Source of the DNA: Myxococcota bacterium
Lineage (GTDB): Bacteria; Myxococcota_A; Bradymonadia; UBA7976; UBA1532
Length of the DNA stretch: 35,002 nt
Assembly: GCA_018813065.1 (NCBI GenBank)
Contig: JAHJCH010000134.1
Coordinates: 1 to 35,002 of the forward strand
Reading direction: 5' to 3'
Program-made: the position numbers and the translations under genes
In this document: piece after piece, positions 32,415 to 35,002 of the stretch
How the letters are laid out: the number at the start of each line of letters is the position of its first letter
How positions within the stretch are numbered: the stretch's first letter is position 1
The notes under the pieces: model-generated
The model's database searches: none
What the model was told of the DNA's origin: nothing
The model's input: the letters and a program-made list of their open reading frames with translations, nothing else

Positions 32415-34661
32415 GTGGCTGCGACCCTCTCCCTCAGCCTCCAAGGCGAGATCCTCACCGCGCGGCTCTCGACGAGCGCAGGCCCGCTTGAACACCGCTG
32501 CGCCCTCAATGGGATCGAGGGCCTCCTGGCGCGCGTCGGCGGCGAGCGCCCAGGGGCCGCCGTGGCCGCCGGTCAGCAGCTTGGCCGCGCCCTCTTTGAC
32601 GGGGCCTTCGCCGCGCCCCTACGCGCCGCCTTGGATGAGGGCGTCCTGGGGATCGAGGCGGAGGGCGCCTTGCTCGCCTGGCCTTGGGAGCTGTTGTGGG
32701 ACCCACAGAGCCGCCGCGCCCCGATCAGCGAGGGGATCGAGCTGGTGCGCCTGGTCCCTGGCCCCGAGGCCGCCCCACGCCACCCCCCGCGCGGGGCCTT
32801 GGTGGTCGCTCAGGCCAGGGGCAGCGCGCGCCTGGAGGCCCTGATCGCGGCGACGCGCAACCTCGCGCGCAAGCTGGAGCTGGATGTTCAGCCCGTCAAG
32901 GCGCGCGACGCCGCCGCGCTGCGGCGCGCCTTGGACCAAGGGCAGCTCTTTGTCCACCTGGAGCCGCTGATCGAGGGGGGGCAGCTCAAGCTCGACGGCG
33001 GCGCCCTGGAGTTGACCGCGCTGGGGCTCGATGGGCGCACCCATCTGGCGCTCCTCGGCGGGGTTGATCCGGGCTTGGCGGGGGCGCTGCGGCTGCGCCA
33101 AGCGGGGGTCATGGCCGTGCTGAGCCGTCAGCTCCATCTGCGCCCCAATGAGGGCGGCTTGGTGGACCGTGAGATCTACCGCGCGCTGGCCAACGGCGGC
33201 TCCTTGGTGGACGCGGCGCGGCGGGCGCGTCAGGCGCTGTCGCGGATCAGCAAGGAGAGCCCGATCTGGGCCGCGCCGGCGCTCTTCGCCGCCTCCCTAG
33301 AGGTCGCCTTGGCGCCCTTCCCCGCCGTTGAGATCAGCCGCGACGCGCCCTCGCGGGCCGCCACGCGCGCCGAGGCGAGCGCGAGCGGCTGGCTGGGGCT
33401 GCCCGTGCCCGCCGACAGCTTTATCCGTGAGACGATCAGCGCCCTCCAGGCCGGTGAGGGCGCCGATGAGGCCACGCTCAAGGCCCGCACCCTGGCCATG
33501 CGCCGCCTCGGCGGGGGCACCGCCACGCCGCCGCCGCTGGAGAAGAACCTCAGCCCCGAGCTGCGCACCGCGCGGCTCTCCGATCACTTCATTAACCTCA
33601 TTGAGCGGGCCGATCTCCCGCTCAACGCGCCCCCAGATATGGCCCCGCGCCTGGCCGAGATCGCCCGCGCCTGCGACGTCACCCCCGATCAGGCCCAGCT
33701 GGCGGCCTTGGCCCTGCTCTCAAGCCCCCTCGTGGGCGTCGAGGCCCCGAGCGGATCGGCCTCTGAGGCGTTGATCGAGGCGCTGGCCACACGGCTCTTT
33801 GGGTTTTACCCTTCTTTTGTTCATGCCTCGGCGCCCGACCTGCTGCGAGGGCCTGATCCAGAGCGTCACCCTCATGAGCGCGGCGGCCCCCTCTGGCGGG
33901 CGGCGGCCATGAGCTGGAGCGGCGAGGGCCTGCGCCCCTTTGATCCCGCCGCGCCGCCCCCTCAACGGCGGGCGCACGTCTTCGCCTTGGACGCGCGGGG
34001 GGCTTGGCGCAGCTTCTTGGGGCGCTGGCTGATCATCACCGACGCTCAAGCGATGGAGCGAGAGGCGCTGTCGATGATCTCCTCGGCGCTGCGGCGCGGG
34101 ATCTGGGCGGGGATCGAGGGCGACAGGCCCTATCAAATGCCATTGCCTGCGGATTTTCGCGTGATCTTGATCGGCGAGGGGCTTGATGCCCAGGCCTTGG
34201 GGGGCGCGCCGATCATCGAGCTGCCCGCCGCGCACACCACGGCGCGCTTGCTGGCCGAGGTGGAGCGCGGCTTGGGGCCTGCGGGCGACGCCACGGAGGC
34301 GGCGACGCGGCTGCGACGCGCGGGGCAGCTCTCGGCGCTGCTGAACGCCTGCGCGACCGTAACGACCATCCCCACAGCCTTGGCGCTCAACGCCGCGCGG
34401 CTGTCATTGCCCTTTGAGGGGGCCGACGCGGCGGCCTTTGGGGCGGTAAAAGCGCTGCTCTTGCGGCCTTGGGCGCGCGGGCAGCGCCACGCGATTGCCG
34501 AGGCGCTGGAGCGGGCCTGGATGCCCTATTTCTTGGAGGAGGACCCTGAGTTTGAGGACGAGGGGCCTGATCTGTCGGCGATTTTGGGCGAGGACAGCGC
34601 CGCGCCACGCCCCATGGGCGGGGCCTTTGACGATCTGCGCCAGCGCCTCAAGCGCCCCTAG
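32415..34661 (+). CDS. CHAT-like protein with apparently inactive protease site and degenerate AAA-like C-terminal half (748 aa)
   Basis: The GTG at 32415 follows AAGGAGA and begins the sequence VAATLSLSLQGE; the open frame further left overlaps the opposite gene and lacks a start site. Residues 1-300 follow the CHAT layout: LLAWPWELLWDP (87-97), a strand LFVHLEPL (178-185) where active CHAT has a GHG histidine, LALLGGVDPG (211-220) where active CHAT has the catalytic Cys, then LRLRQAGVMAVLSRQ and IYRALANGGSLVDAARRAR. Both dyad residues look replaced. The C-terminal part resembles an AAA+ module: GVEAPSGSAS (441-450) in the P-loop place without Lys, GPLWRAAAMSW, WLIITDAQAM (538-547) as Walker B place, and PADFRVILIG (578-587). 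So both domains look catalytically dead. Function unknown. Confidence 0.7.
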   Translation: MAATLSLSLQGEILTARLSTSAGPLEHRCALNGIEGLLARVGGERPGAAVAAGQQLGRALFDGAFAAPLRAALDEGVLGIEAEGALLAWPWELLWDPQSRRAPISEGIELVRLVPGPEAAPRHPPRGALVVAQARGSARLEALIAATRNLARKLELDVQPVKARDAAALRRALDQGQLFVHLEPLIEGGQLKLDGGALELTALGLDGRTHLALLGGVDPGLAGALRLRQAGVMAVLSRQLHLRPNEGGLVDREIYRALANGGSLVDAARRARQALSRISKESPIWAAPALFAASLEVALAPFPAVEISRDAPSRAATRAEASASGWLGLPVPADSFIRETISALQAGEGADEATLKARTLAMRRLGGGTATPPPLEKNLSPELRTARLSDHFINLIERADLPLNAPPDMAPRLAEIARACDVTPDQAQLAALALLSSPLVGVEAPSGSASEALIEALATRLFGFYPSFVHASAPDLLRGPDPERHPHERGGPLWRAAAMSWSGEGLRPFDPAAPPPQRRAHVFALDARGAWRSFLGRWLIITDAQAMEREALSMISSALRRGIWAGIEGDRPYQMPLPADFRVILIGEGLDAQALGGAPIIELPAAHTTARLLAEVERGLGPAGDATEAATRLRRAGQLSALLNACATVTTIPTALALNAARLSLPFEGADAAAFGAVKALLLRPWARGQRHAIAEALERAWMPYFLEEDPEFEDEGPDLSAILGEDSAAPRPMGGAFDDLRQRLKRP

Positions 34662-34699
34662 CCCTCGCCGCCTCGCCCTCGCCGCCTAGCCCTCGCCCT
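34658..34699. repeat. 14-bp tandem repeat spanning two convergent stop codons
   Basis: CTAGCCCTCGCCGC (34658-34671), CTCGCCCTCGCCGC (34672-34685) and CTAGCCCTCGCCCT (34686-34699) are three adjacent 14-nt units. The TAG in the first is the stop of the CHAT-like gene; the CTA in the third is the stop of the opposite gene. Confidence 0.8.
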
Positions 34700-35002
34700 C
34701 GTAGCGGCGCGCCTCCCCCTTGGCGCGGTAGAAGCCGCCGCGCGCGGCGGGCTGGACCTCATCGACGACGAAGCGCGCGCCCACCTCGCGCAGCTCGCGG
34801 GGGAACTGCACGTTCCAGGTGGGCTCGTAGCCCTCGGTGAGCACCCGCACCCGCACCCGCCCCTCCACCTCCACGCAGATCAAGAGCACCCCGTCGCCGA
34901 TCTCGCTGACCCGCTCGACGTGGGCGCTGGGGGCGATAAAGGCGGCGGTGGCCATGTCGGCCTTGATGTCGCGCGGCTTGGCGGGCGCGCTGGCCGTGGC
35001 GC
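34686..35002 (-). CDS. Hypothetical protein, 3' part only
   Basis: The frame is open to the right edge, beginning there with an Ala/Pro/Lys-rich stretch (TASAPAKPRDIKADM), so the N-terminus lies outside. The visible ~105 residues include beta-rich sequence (GVLLICVEVEGRVRVRVL, PTWNVQFPRELREVGARFVVDEV, GFYRAKGEARRYEGEG) that I cannot assign. An internal ATG at 34955 could start a shorter protein of 89 aa but has no evident ribosome-binding site. The gene converges on the CHAT-like gene. Confidence 0.6.
   Translation of the reverse strand, partial: ATASAPAKPRDIKADMATAAFIAPSAHVERVSEIGDGVLLICVEVEGRVRVRVLTEGYEPTWNVQFPRELREVGARFVVDEVQPAARGGFYRAKGEARRYEGEG

Overview
The window looks like chromosomal DNA of a high-GC, Gram-negative, predatory-lineage bacterium of the former Deltaproteobacteria (Myxococcota or Bradymonadota). 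The evidence is: many lipoproteins whose lipobox Cys is followed by acidic runs, several signal-peptide beta-barrel proteins, a MopE-type DCDD/CDGVDNDCDG motif, a zinc-ribbon/proline-rich/TM/TPR protein, a small ribbon-helix-helix protein of the type I remember from myxobacteria (TIGR04563), and a CHAT-like protein. The phylum call is inference; no rRNA is present.

Region 1 (1-9728, all + strand) is a probable anti-phage island. It holds the C-terminus of a DUF3883 protein (probably a helicase cut by the window edge), an XRE/ImmA-IrrE regulator overlapping a PIN-domain protein, a 998-aa DUF1156 DNA methyltransferase, an ABC/OLD-like ATPase coupled to a small PD-(D/E)XK nuclease-like protein, and a DUF499 ATPase. 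The helicase + DUF1156 methylase + DUF499 ATPase core matches what I recall as the Hma (helicase-methylase-ATPase) defence type. Two extra two-gene modules sit inside it, the ATPase/nuclease pair being joined to the methylase by start/stop overlaps.

Region 2 (9738-12029, - strand) encodes a beta-barrel outer-membrane protein and, just upstream, an acidic Cys-repeat lipoprotein.

Region 3 (12132-18156, - strand) is an information-processing block. In transcription order it reads serS, tRNA-Ser(UGA), tRNA-Ser(GCU), tRNA-Arg(ACG), tadA, tRNA-Ser(CGA), tRNA-Ser(GGA), SRP RNA, dnaX, ybaB, recR. It contains all four serine isoacceptors beside seryl-tRNA synthetase, the tRNA-Arg that TadA edits next to tadA, and the order tadA-SRP RNA-dnaX-ybaB-recR known from Bacillus. 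The spacers between the last two tRNAs and the SRP RNA carry hairpins and three sorts of short repeat.

Region 4 (18313-35002) is mostly cell-envelope and accessory genes: a 1196-aa zinc-ribbon/TM/TPR protein, a barrel/lipoprotein pair, a GGDEF diguanylate cyclase, a TolB-like propeller lipoprotein, a ribbon-helix-helix protein, a CBM9-like lipoprotein, a MazG-like pyrophosphohydrolase, recX, a 964-aa Ig-repeat/MopE lipoprotein, a proline-rich anchored protein, a protein with apparently inactive CHAT-like and AAA-like halves, and a partial unknown gene at the right edge.

Several genes (methylase, TPR protein, propeller lipoprotein) have an AT-rich stretch with different codon use bounded by very GC-rich sequence within one intact reading frame.
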